The position numbers and the translations under genes are program-made. A DNA stretch of 64,000 bases from Glutinoglossum americanum (taxonomy: Eukaryota > Ascomycota > Geoglossomycetes > Geoglossales > Geoglossaceae). The DNA lies in NCBI GenBank assembly GCA_020080175.1, contig JAGHQL010000035.1:101905-165904 (forward strand). Direction: 5' to 3'. The number at the start of each line of letters is the position of its first letter. Position 1 is the stretch's first letter. Positions 11,694 to 22,407 of this stretch are shown here, in pieces. The notes beneath the pieces are model-generated. The model did no database searches. It saw only the letters and a list, made by a program, of their open reading frames with translations, and was not told where the DNA came from.

Positions 11694-14348
11694 ATGGGTG
11701 ACGTCTTCGATGAGTTCACCCCGGTTTACTCTAACCCGCCCGGAGGTGATGGCCTTCATATAGAGCAAGCTTCAAGGCACCCCCAGTTCGACCCTTTATC
11801 TTATCATGGAAGCATTCGCTTTCCTCCTCCACGCCCACATTATCAGGTACCGCCTAATTCCTTGGTCGACGCATCTACGGAGGCTAGCGACGCGGGCGTG
11901 AGCCACATGTCGCATAAGGAGGTGAAGAAAATCGCTTGCATTGGTGCTGGATATGTCGGAGGGTTAGTATCAGATCTCTTTTCACATTCCAATTGCCGAA
12001 TATCCTATCTCCCTTTCTCTCCTTCAAACGTCCTCCACAGCTAGGGTATATGGAGTCTGTAGGCGCATGAACAGTTAAGAGACTCAAATCATCTCTTGAG
12101 CTTCTATTTCTCTTTACTTCTGTATTTCCACCCAAGCATACCTGTGATTATAAGTGAGAGGTTACTTAGCACTGGTGGGCCAAATCCTCTTTCGTAATCC
12201 CGCATCACCCTTCCTTCTGTAGTAGATCTCGTTAAATCGCGAGCATTCACTCTGCTCCTTTTTTTCCAGCCCCAGCTCTTAGAACTGGTGAATCCCGTCT
12301 GTTGTCATGCTCAAACGCCCACCCCTGTTAGACTATGTTCGCTATACTTGATTAGTTACTGACATCCTCCAGGCCCACATGCGCCGTCATCGCATATAAA
12401 AACCCCTCAATTCAAGTGACGATCGTTGATCAGAATACGGAACGAATTGAAGCTTGGAATAGCACAAAGCTCCCCATCTACGAGCCAGGTCTTGACCATA
12501 TTGTCTTCACAGCCCGCGATGGTATTGTAGCTCCATTGGATCACAATCTCACAAGCGGCAAACCCATGACTGTCCAGCTCGCAAGCACCATGAACGGAGG
12601 AACCCTGATAACTGGCCTTGACGGCCATGACGAACTATGTCCCCGGCCGCTAGACCTAGGCCATGCCCCTAACCTCTTCTTTACAACAGACATGTCGTCA
12701 GCGATCGCGGACGCAGATCTCATCTTCATCTGTGTCAACACTCCAACTAAAGACAGCGGAATTGGCAAAGATTATGCCTGCGACCTAAAATACTTCGAGT
12801 CAGCAGCTAGGAAAATTGCGGAAATTGCGGTGAGCGACAAGATCATTGTTGAGAAGAGTACTGTGCCATGCAAAACTGCCCAAAGTATGAGGGAGCTTGT
12901 AAGTGGAGATCACCAAGCACGGGGTCAGAAGATATTTATTTCCTCTGATGCTCAGGGAAGAACCAGCACTGATTCGTTTGTACGTATAGCTTGAAGCAAA
13001 TTGCAATCCGGGAGTCAGGTTTGAAGTTCTCTCTAACCCGGAATTTTTGTCGGAAGGTTCTGCGGTGTCTGATTTACTCAATCCTGACCGCGTGCTCATT
13101 GGGTCAGACTCGAGCTCCACAGGAGTTAGCGCCGCAGCGAGTTTGTCGGATGTGTACTCCTGGGTACCGCGCAATCGGATTATCTCCATGAACCTCTGGT
13201 CTTGCGAGTTGTCGAAGCTCGCGGCCAATGCTTTATTAGCCCAGCGGATTAGCAGCATCAATTCCCTCAGCGCCATATGCGAGGCTACTGGTGCGAATAT
13301 TAACGAAGTATCCTATGCTTGTGGGCTTGATAGACGTATCGGCCCTCATATGCTCAAAGCCGGTGTCGGTTTCGGTGGATCCTGCTTCAAAAAAGACATC
13401 CTTAGTCTTGTCTATCTTGCGGAGTCGCTCCACCTGAGTGAGGTTGCTGATTACTGGAAGTCTGTTGTTGCTATGAACGAATATCAGAAATGCCGGTTTA
13501 CCAGGCGGATCACCCACTGCCTCTTTGACACACTTACCGGTAAAAAGATCACCATACTCGGCTTCTCTTACAAGAAGGATACTGGCGACACAAGAGAGAC
13601 ACCCGCCGTTACTCTGGTCCGGAATATCTTTGCCGAGAAATGCAAAATTTCCATTTATGACCCCAAGGCGTCGGAGCAGCAGATCTGGCTGCAGCTTGCG
13701 GAGGATGGCGGCAAACTTGAAAAGTTGAAGAGCAGAATTACAATTCACCACGATATATATGAGGCCTGCGAAGGGGCCGACGCTATAGTTGTGGCGACCG
13801 AGTGGGATGAGTTTTCCAATAAGGCCATTACCCCGAGGGGTCCGTCTGCTTGGACGCCTTCAAGCATACTCCGTGGGGTAAGTGCCAATGGAAACCGTAG
13901 CCACACCCCAACCAACCAGATCCCCCAAGGCGAAACTTTCTCTAGGGTTGCCCCGACTCCCACAATAGCTATCCTCGGCGGAAGCGGAACACCCTCCCGA
14001 CTCCCTGCCTCGATTGACTCAGTTATTAGTAGGAACCACTCTCCAACCCTCAATCCTAAACATTCCGCAAAAGGATCTCATTCTTATGCCCCTTCACGTG
14101 GCCGTCAAGACTCTCTTGCATCAACTCTGTCTACGGGGAGTACCAACGACCATCTGGATACGATTGGCGAAGAAAATAAAACGAACCGTCTTGACTGGGG
14201 GCGCGTAGCCCTAGGCATGAGGAAGCCAATGTTCGTGTTCGATGGACGCGGCATCCTAGACGTAGACAAACTTGAGAAACTGGGATTTAGAGTTGAGGCC
14301 ATCGGTATCCCTGGAGTCAGGTATCAGCCTGCCCAGGAATTCGAGTAG
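11694..14348 (+). CDS. UDP-glucose 6-dehydrogenase with a large C-terminal insert
   Basis: Oxidises UDP-glucose to UDP-glucuronate with two NAD+, supplying precursors for glucuronate- and xylose-containing glycans. Exons 11694-11962, 12373-12898 and 12990-14348; introns GTTAGT...CTCCAG (410 bases) and GTAAGT...TATAG; 717 aa. The NAD-binding motif GAGYVGGPTCAVIAYK spans the first junction. Next come FICVNTPTK, EKSTVPCKTAQSMRELLEAN across the second junction, FEVLSNPEFLSEGSAV, and the active-site GFGGSCFKKD with catalytic Cys397. After VATEWDEF (about residue 540), where the family normally runs straight into the DW...GM.KP segment, there is about 125 residues of Ser/Thr/Pro-rich sequence before DWGRVALGMRKPMFVFDGRG. 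The N-terminal 75 residues are also extra. The core is intact, so it is probably active. Confidence 0.93.
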
Positions 14349-15295
14349 GGGATCCTCGATTATGAAAACCATCAACCGGGAGTATGTATAGGCTCATATG
14401 TCATTGCTAACCAGAATGTCTCCTCTTCAAAAGTTTTCCCATTCGGGTAGTAATTAGATAGTCCACAGGAAATAAAGAGACGATATTTCTTCAGTGTGGT
14501 ACAGCAAAGCACGTAGCACGGTTAATAATACTCCCACGAGATGCGAATAGCCGTTGCTGGTCAGAATGCCCTCATTCGAGTATTAGCTAGAGATTCCGTA
14601 GGAAATAAAGAGAGTATTCTCTCCAGGCATGGTGTACTATGTAGCACAGTGACAATGCCCCGCGGGATGCGAGCTGCCGTTGCTAGCCCAAATGTGTCCC
14701 CTCAGCGATGTCCCATCCGAGTACTAGGTAGTTCACAGGAAATAGAGATGGCACTATCTCCAGTATCTCCGGTATGAGATAGGAAGGAGTGGTGTACACC
14801 AAGCAGCACGGCGCCAATGCTACCACGAGATGTGAACTGCGGTTGCCGGCCGACCAGAGTACATATCTCTATCCTAGAGGTCCATACCATCTCTCCCAGT
14901 AAAGGAAAGCATGGTGTGTGGCTTTAAGCCCACGTGATCCCGAACCCAAGCGAGAGGATTTATGCCCCTTGGAGCCGCACTCCAAACCCACCTAAACCTT
15001 TCTTAGACGTCTTTCTTCCTCCCTCAATTCTTCCAACCTTCGTAACCCTCATCCTGCATAATCACCCTGCATTGTTGCTGATATCTACGCCATGCACAGC
15101 TACTTGCTTCTTCCGTCTAGGAGATAATTTGACCAGATATACCATAGCCATATTACCTGCCTAATATTCGATAAGGCTGATAGCTCTTTATTGCTGGTCT
15201 GAAGTAGGTTCTCGTCCGGTAACACAACGCCCAGCACTACTGCGGCAAGCCGACCCGACAACACTGCTCCAGAAGACTTTGCAGGCACCGCCGTG
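14349..15295. other. intergenic region UGDH to TAF12
   Basis: Begins with the UGDH 3' UTR, then holds a degenerate tandem repeat (14403 to about 14920, listed separately) and finally the TAF12 promoter and leader. No supported gene. Confidence 0.5.
14403..14920 (+). repeat. degenerate tandem repeat, about 3.5 units of 126-163 bp
   Basis: Four successive segments start with a variant of GTTGCTRRYC...CAGAATG, at about 14403, 14553, 14679 and 14842. The first three share the ordered blocks CACAGGAAATAAAGAGA (or variants), GTGTAC/GTAGCACR and a closing CACGAGATGYGAA. Units differ by substitutions and indels; the fourth is partial. The order of shared blocks makes chance unlikely. No long frame runs through it. 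It sits just 3' of UGDH. Its origin (old satellite, decayed mobile element or structured RNA) is unknown. Confidence 0.75.
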
Positions 15296-17225
15296 ATGTA
15301 CAGCGCCGGTTCTGCCCAGAATCAACCAGGCGCCACCGGACAGCCAGGACTGTTCCTTCCAAGAGTCGACCAAATCAAGACATTGCCCCACCTAAACGCT
15401 CTACAAAAGGAACGCTATGAGGATGGAGTGAAGAAGCTTTGGGATGCCATCAACTCCAATCCATATGATAGCCCTGAGCACCAGGCAGCGCGGAAAAAAC
15501 TTGAGCACGTTGGCGCAACAATAAAGCTTGAACTAAAGAGGTGGCAGCAATCAAATATGAATCCAGTAAAACAGGAAGGAGGACGAGCTCCAGGGCAGGC
15601 CCAGCCACTCCCCCAATCCCAGCAGCAACAGCCTAACCAAGGCGTAAGAGGGCCACCTTCCGGACAGGTTCAACTAGGGCCTTCAATCGTCCAACACCTC
15701 TCCCAGTTTCCCTTCATCATCCCACCCAATATGGCCCCAGACACCCAAGAAAGCCAAAAGTGGCTTGCGGAAGCAAAATTGAGATATGGGCAAGCATTGC
15801 AGAGACTGGAAGTCTCAAAGGGGGCGATGGCCTCTCTAGATCAACGTCGTCTAGCTGCTGCTGATGGGAAACCTCTGTCGCAAGAAGAGCAGCTGGAGTT
15901 TCAACAGAAGAAAACAGGGTTGATGAAGAACCACTCAGATGCAAAATCATTTGTGGATATGTTCCGAAAGCAACAACTCGAATTCAAAAATCAGGCTCAA
16001 CAACGCGCACAAGGCGCAGCCGGGCCCCAGATAAGTCAGGGCGGGAATCCCGGCACCAGCGGTGGCAGTCGAGGCTCCCAACAATCCCCGCCAACTGCCG
16101 TACAGCACCTATCTCAGCAGTCGCAAGTTGCGTCAGGTCAGGTGCCCAACATACACTCAGTGAATAGCTCTACTACAACTATAAGCCCTTCTAGCGCCGG
16201 ACCACAGACACAACCGCAACAGCAACCTACACAAGTATCAACACCTCAAGCGCGGACTTCAGTCAGCGGAGGAGCTCCTGCGAACCCTCAACAACAACGT
16301 GACTCACCTCAATCTGCACAACCACCCCAATCTGCTACACAGGTCGGTCCACCCCGGCCTCTGTCACACCAAGCAGCTATGGAACAGGCGCAACGCAATT
16401 ACGCCAACGGCCCGACCTCAGCCACTCCAACTTCAACAAGCCACCCTCATGCCCACCCAGCTCCGCGCGATATTACCACTCCCAAGATGCCAATTCCAAA
16501 GAATCTTAGCATCCCGGCGCCTACACCCGTCAGCATGGGCCCTACGCGGCCCACCCTTGCTGGAGGCCCAAGCGGGACTAATAGCGTGATGGGCCAACCA
16601 GCCATACCTAGGCAGCCTGGCTACGTACTTGAAGGCGAGGGTGAGAGAGTTTTGAGCAAGAAGAAGCTCGACGAACTCGTGAGGCAGGTTACTGGCGGAG
16701 GTGAGGGCTTAGGAGGGGAAGGTTTGAGCGCTGAGGTAGAAGAGGTATGAGTATTTCCAACCCTTAGCACTTCCCAAAACGCCGTTTTACTACTTTAGCT
16801 ATCGCTCACTATTTTCATGGCAACTCCCTCGTTTTGTATTACCCTGTGTGGTTACCATGAATCAAGTGTTATTACATAATCACACATCCCTTACCCTAAC
16901 ATTCCCTTCAACAACACTTTTCGGTTGCATTGTCCTTAGGCTCACTCGTTAAAACATGTCACAGTCTATTCTTGCTCTAGCCGATGATTTCGTGGATCAG
17001 GTCGTCACCAGCGCCTGTCGCCTAGCTAAGCTCCGCCAATCTAACACCCTTGACATTCGCGACATCCAGCTAGTACTCGAGCGAAACTACAATATCCGTA
17101 TCCCAGGCTATACATCTGATGAGGTCCGCACCGTGAGAAAGTTTGCTCCCGCCCCGGGCTGGACTCAGAAGATGAGCGCGGTGCAAGCGGCAAAGGTCAC
17201 GGGGGGTAAAGCTGGAGAGTTGTAA
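15296..17225 (+). CDS. TAF12: TFIID/SAGA subunit Taf12
   Basis: Histone-fold subunit shared by TFIID and SAGA; pairs with Taf4 or Ada1. Exons 15296-16744 and 16965-17225 (intron GTATGA...CACAG); 569 aa. The C-terminal histone fold starts at [14 protein letters not shown] (about residue 452) and continues across the junction as [20 protein letters not shown], then [31 protein letters not shown] and [20 protein letters not shown], matching the family closely. The first 440 residues are Gln/Pro/Ser-rich low complexity with a conserved-looking helical start ([20 protein letters not shown]), as in other filamentous-fungal Taf12 proteins. Confidence 0.94.
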
Positions 17226-18092
17226 CCCTGCTTCGGATACATATTATTTGGCCTCCCCCTTGGCCTAATTATGGGGACAACCAACGGAGGAGGTTCTCCT
17301 TTTTTTTGCTCCCGTTTTCTAATTGGAAGCGCATCCGCTTTCGTGGTACTTAAGGTGGTTCGTAACATGGCGTTAGGAAGCTCTCTCACGCTTGTGGGCA
17401 ATCGGCTTTTCCTTACTAATGCAATGGCGAGGGGTTATTCCGTCAATCCTGTGGTTTGTTTTTGGTCCACATGCTAGGGAATAAGAAATCTGTTGCTTAG
17501 CCTTTCGCAATTGAGTGATTCCATATTCATCATGACCCGTAGGCGACTGTACAATTCACCTAACACTGCCCAGGGTCAAGGCCAAGGCCACTGGCTTGCA
17601 CTCCGTCACTTCTGGCGCCATTTGGTATTTATGTCATCTCGTCTTGTCACGTAGATGCTTTTTTAACGTCCAGTAGGGTTACTCTCGCGCACGAGAGTGC
17701 AAGGCACGTACACAGACGTCGAGTACGTGAAGCACTTACATGCGCTTTTTGAGCAGATACGGAGCACGGGATACCCTTTTCAGAAAGCGACGGCCCCTCC
17801 CCAGGTCATAGCCCTTCCGTTTTATGATCCAGTACGTGGATTTCTGAGTACGAAGGTAGACGTTAGAGTCCTCTCTATACATGCAGGAAATTAAAAAAAA
17901 TTGCAATCACGAGTCACAAAGAGCAAGCGATATATGACATCAAGTCCAGTTTTACCCCACCCGTATGATTCCTGGAAAATAAAGGGTAAACGCCGAGAAA
18001 TGCCTACCAAGACGGAGATGGACCCGTCCCAAACCCAACCCGAATGCGGATCGCGAAAAAAACATACGTCTAGGATGTAGCAGCGCACGCGT
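17226..18092. other. convergent intergenic region TAF12/SYS1
   Basis: Holds two 3' ends facing each other. A 65-codon plus-strand frame (17697-17894) has no ATG start and no recognisable domain. Nothing else seen. Confidence 0.5.
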
Positions 18093-18833
18093 TCATACAC
18101 TCTCGTCCGCAGTCTCTTTCATGACAGCTAGTTCGTACTCCCCGGCGCCGTCTCTACCACCCCCCCTTCTAGAACCTATGCTCATCCCTCCATCCTCCCC
18201 GTCCACCAAATTACTACGCTCTCCACCTGTAGTTGCGGCATCCGTACCTCTACTACCACCAAAGTTGATAGGCCTCAGTTCACGCCACTGGCAACTCCAA
18301 ACGCCTAAGCTTGTCATTAACGCTGCGCTCGCGGCTTGTAGAAGCCACCATAGGGCGTTGCGTGGCAGTGAGCGTGAATAGAGAGTTGTGATGAGGAGGT
18401 GTATTAGATGGAGGGTTATGGCAAAGTCGGGGATTAGTTTTGATCGGGAGACGACGATAAGGAGGAATATTACGCTGCATTTTATAAATATCAGTGACGA
18501 AGATATATCGAGTATCAAATATCCGAAAAACATGGGTTTTTCTAAAGCGAGAGATATCTTGTGTAAACGAACAAGGGAAACTAACCCAGCAATGCTATTA
18601 AGCAGCCATACCAATCCAAGCATCCAACCTACAGTCGTATCCCCTCGGACGCTCCGCCAGCTAAGTATGAGGTCCAAACTAAACTGCGTCCCCGAAACGA
18701 TGGCTGTGAACAGTATCACAACTACCGCACACCCATAGTAGGCAGTCTGCAGGATCAGAATCTGACTGAGAATCCTGAGTGGTGGAAGGTCAGAGAGAGC
18801 TCCAGGTCTCGGGGGCCGCCTACGGCGAGGCAT
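18093..18833 (-). CDS. SYS1: Golgi membrane protein Sys1
   Basis: Integral Golgi protein that recruits the small GTPase Arl3/ARFRP1. Single exon, 246 aa. It starts with a short basic tail and LPPLRILSQILILQTAYYG, then the family hallmark FSLDLILSWRSVRGDTTVGW, GLVWLLNSIAGL, VVSRSKLIPDFAITLHLIHL and TLYSRSLPRNALWWLLQAAS. Four hydrophobic membrane segments are visible. The last 60 residues are a Gly/Arg/Glu-rich cytosolic tail. It is head-to-head with COA6. Confidence 0.93.
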   Translation of the reverse strand: MPRRRRPPRPGALSDLPPLRILSQILILQTAYYGCAVVVILFTAIVSGTQFSLDLILSWRSVRGDTTVGWMLGLVWLLNSIAGLVSLVRLHKISLALEKPMFFGYLILDISSSLIFIKCSVIFLLIVVSRSKLIPDFAITLHLIHLLITTLYSRSLPRNALWWLLQAASAALMTSLGVWSCQWRELRPINFGGSRGTDAATTGGERSNLVDGEDGGMSIGSRRGGGRDGAGEYELAVMKETADESV

Positions 18834-19284
18834 AAGGGAGAGGGTTTCAACAGCCTAGTAGGCAGCCAGAGTGGGACATGGGAAGATTTCTCGGTCCCTG
18901 GTTGGGCGGTTACGGTGGCGGTGGGGTTGATCCGAACTACAGTGATATGCTGATGATATAAATCGACAACGGGCGAGGATGATGACTGCGGAAGCGTGTG
19001 CTCTAAATTTTGAGGTCGGGGGTTTAGCCGAATGGCTGCCAAGGCAGGGGTTATTGCAACGAGTAACTTGGCGGTCAAACGCCAAGGAAATTTTTTCTAG
19101 GGAATTTTTGGAATCCCACATGGGAACCACGAGGTATCGGCATGCAATCAACCTATCCCTCGACCCTAATCTCCTAACAAAAGGTGATACTTTATCGGTA
19201 TTATCGATAGCAGAACTCTGGTTAATCGCGACCGTAGGCCGAGAGCGGCGTCGGCCATAAGACCCCCCAATTCAAATCAGGAAA
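18834..19284. promoter_or_regulatory. divergent promoter region SYS1/COA6
   Basis: The 451 bases separating the two start codons; both promoters must lie here. Part of it resembles a tRNA start (GTTTAGCCGAATGGC near 19021) but does not fold as a tRNA. Confidence 0.5.
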
Positions 19285-19752
19285 ATGGGTGTTGCCTCTT
19301 CATCCATGACCTCTTACCCTATCCCAAAAGGCTCCGCGGGCCTAACTTCTAAGAACCCCACGGAAAGCGCCCTCGAAGCACCCAATCGCAACCAGCGAGC
19401 TCATTGCTGGGAGGCTCGGGATGCCTTCTTCAAATGCCTGGACGAAAGCAGCATCATCGACAGTGTCACAAACCAAGACCTAGCAGAAAGGCAATGTGGC
19501 AAGGAGGGAGTAGCGTTTGATGAAAATTGCGCGAGCAGCTGGGTGAGAACCCCCAGAGCCAAGAGGCTCTCTACTATCGCCATCTCTTGACGGGTCTTAT
19601 TTGTTTGTGTCTAACATTTCGTCACAATCCAGGTCCAATACTTCAAAAAGAGGAGAGTGATGGAACACAAACGAAACGAGACCATTGAAAAGCTCAAGGC
19701 AGAGGGTGCTCTACCCTTACCTGGCGGTGGGTCTCGTGCCCCATCGAGATAG
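19285..19752 (+). CDS. COA6: cytochrome c oxidase assembly factor Coa6
   Basis: Small intermembrane-space protein of the Cox12 fold that helps insert copper into cytochrome c oxidase. Exons 19285-19542 and 19633-19752 (intron GTGAGA...TCCAG); 125 aa. The paired cysteines are HCWEARDAFFKC (CX9C) and CGKEGVAFDENC (CX10C), followed by ASSWVQYFKKRRVMEHKR across the splice junction, as in the family. No cleavable presequence is evident, as expected for a substrate of the Mia40 import route. Confidence 0.92.
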
Positions 19753-21443
19753 TTTTTTCGATGGTCATATGTATCATATTGGCGTTTGCGACGGCTGCCA
19801 AGTGCGCACGTTTCTTGATTGCAAATGAGGGAATTAACTCTCCTTTAGGGAACGATGAGTATCGTCTTTTCTTAATCTCTGAAGGACTGATCGCAATTGC
19901 TCACTTGTTTCTGAGTGGTGGTAAGAGCCTTGGCCAGGCCTCTACACTCATACTTGGTTGTACAATCCTCCTGTGCTTCGAACATATCTGGCTCTTCTTT
20001 TGCGCACACTCGGCTCAGACTTAATGCAATGCTTGCTTCTTCGTTGTCTATGCATTACACCACTTTCTTCGCCTTTGTGTATGAGTTGTCTTAACGACGG
20101 TTGAATGCTGTGTCACCAAGTAGGTACCTGGTGACACAGCAAACATCATTTTACGGACGCGACGCCGTTTCCGCGTACAAGTCAATAAATCCTCCGTAGG
20201 AGGAAGCCTGCTACAAATCTAGCGAGATTCGACAAGGTGCTGCACATCAAGACGCATGCAAAGTGAGCCAATGCTCTGCCCCCTCCGGCACAACCCCGAA
20301 CTAGGCCTAATTCTCCCTCAGGCAAGATGAGGTATGAGTGATGTTTTCTTTTCCTTCCTTTAGCCCTACAATACTAACCCACCCAAGAGGCTGCCCTTTT
20401 CGGGTAATGGTTGTGAACACGCATGTCCTTCGCTTGCCTTATCGTGGGGCTTCGACACACTAGTGGGCCAAAGTCAGTGTGAATGAAAGGTGAGGATGTT
20501 GTCAAGACTGCTGTGCATCTAATCTTGGTGTAAACCAACCTATAGAGCAAGAAATTACACCCGCCACTGTATAGCTTCATCAATGTAACCTCCTATGCCA
20601 TGGGTGAGTACCACGAAAGAGCTATTGAGATGGATCGGATGGACGACGATAGTTTTGTGAAGATAGCACCTAATTCAGGCTAGAGGGCGGATAAAATCTT
20701 TGGTCATCCTCCGGGTTACCTTCTCTCCAATTAAGCGTCCTAGTGAGCACTATTTCGCCGACCGCAAATGCCAGTGTCATACTACCCCCGGCTCACCGCA
20801 TGTATTGACTCATGTAAGCGGACAGAACGGGCTAGTAAGGCGCTCTTGGGCTGCCGGCCGCATCTACAGCCCATCACATCGACACGACACTTCTTCGCCT
20901 GAACCTCCCGTCCGAAAATACCACCGGAAACGCCACCCGTATGCTGATGAGGGAGTTCTGCGCAATTGGTCGGTAAGCCACCCGCCAGTCAGATAGTGGA
21001 GCCAGTATTCCTTCACTGTGGCCTCCGTTCATGCTGTGTCACTAACAAACTGTCACCAGCAATCGATATCTTTCCTCATCGCTGGTGCTTGCTGTTTATT
21101 TCCACAATCCAAGGTGGTTTGAGGGCAACGAACATTCTTAAGGGCATGGGCGGGATGGAGTGGCTAGGAATGCTCTCCCTTTGCTTGTTTCAAGTGTGCA
21201 AGTAAGAAGTCAACTATTCAGTAATGAAATTACTCAGTAATAATACAAGCTTAGCTCATACTGTGTTTAATCAAATTTGGTAGGCCATAAATGCCACGGA
21301 GAAAGAGGCCCACAACGCATCCCAACGCCCTATCAGATAATTGGAATCGGCCAAGCGAACAAGAATAGGGGCTCCCTGCCAAGGTCACCGAAGAACAGAA
21401 AACATAGGAGCAATGCTAAGAATCCGGAAACCTACTCTAGCAT
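19753..21443. other. convergent intergenic region COA6/PARG-like
   Basis: About 1.7 kb with no supported gene. It contains an 87-codon hydrophobic frame starting nine bases after the COA6 stop (19761-20024), which I judge to be chance in a 3' UTR, and a perfect 13-bp inverted repeat (20106-20141), listed separately. Confidence 0.45.
20106..20141. repeat. perfect 13-bp inverted repeat (hairpin)
   Basis: Arms TGCTGTGTCACCA (20106-20118) and TGGTGACACAGCA (20129-20141) are exact reverse complements around a 10-base spacer. It lies between two convergent 3' ends. The arm core TGCTGTGTCAC recurs once more near 21034. It may be an RNA hairpin in a 3' UTR or a short palindromic relic. Confidence 0.85.
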
Positions 21444-22407
21444 CTAAACATACGTTGATTGAAAGAGGTTGGAAGGAGAAAATTGGGTCTTGAAGACCTC
21501 ATGATCCGTTACTCCGCCTTTCGCATTCCCAGTCTGGCTACTCTCAACCGCGAAAACAATGTTTGTGAAGGCACCGCTAAACTCCTTCTCCGAGAACAAC
21601 ACATCCTTCCACATGGCTGCTATTTCAGCCACTGGGTTGCGAAACCCTGGGCCGACTCCAAAAGCCCCAACACAGAGTTCTTTGTGCTGATTTGCTGCAG
21701 CGATTCGCAGAACAGTGCGAATCTTCTCTTGCATAAGCTCTTTCTCCTGGTCAAAGGAATATCTAGTGCCAGATTCATCGAGCTTCGGACGCCTGACCGG
21801 TGCTACGGAAATGACAGGAAGACTCTTGAAGTCCTTCCACACTTGATATCGGTCGGGTCCATCTCTAAATACCACTGCGGTGAGGTTAGAAGGTTATTGT
21901 CTCCCTCTGATGTCTAGAGGCCTCTCCAAGCGATTACTTACCTACATGAGGGGAGTATATTCCACCAGTTTGGGGAATCGGGTAGTGTGAATACCCGGTG
22001 TTGGTTGTCACTAGTGTGTGAACGAGATTGCTTCGTCTACAGAGGTTTTCTTCCGGCGCCATAAGTCCCGACTCCCAATCCCCTCCGGGGCGCTTTTCGT
22101 TGGCCATATTGACAACTGGAATCGCCATGGGAAGAGGCTTTAATGTACCGCTTGCCATATCTCTTTCAGCGCTCTTGCGTTCATAGTCGTACCAGTCCAG
22201 CGCTACATCCACAGGCCCACCATCGATGACCGCGATTCGAAGCCTTCTTTTCTCAATACCTAAATCCGGTTTTATTCGTATCGCAGAAGAATCTGAATAC
22301 CCTCGAGACGTTGCGGGAAACTGAGGGAAATTTTGTTCGATGTACGGAATATATGTCCTTTTGGCTTCTGCCGCTACTTCTGACGGCTTTGGTTTGGCAG
22401 GCTGCAT
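21444..22407 (-). CDS. microbial-type PARG catalytic domain protein (TIGR02452 family)
   Basis: Predicted macrodomain-fold hydrolase of the bacterial/fungal poly(ADP-ribose) glycohydrolase-like family. Exons 22407-21942 and 21874-21444 (intron GTAAGT...CGCAG); 298 aa. Landmarks are VVNMANEKRPGGDWESGLMA (the ligand-binding loop with NxA..rPGG), then EENLCRRSNL, the GGIYSPHVVVFRDG segment rebuilt across the splice junction, and LCVGAFGVGPGFRNPVAEIA near the end. All are in the expected order, so the protein looks intact. Activity on ADP-ribose is inferred from the family and not shown here. Confidence 0.85.

Noticed and set aside
19017-19085. tRNA-like start (GTTTAGCCGAATGGC) in the SYS1/COA6 spacer
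   Set aside because: No matching acceptor stem, anticodon arm or GTTCRA T-loop at the right distance.
19761-20024. 87-codon hydrophobic frame just after COA6
   Set aside because: It starts nine bases after the COA6 stop, has no family match and no separate promoter; most likely 3' UTR.
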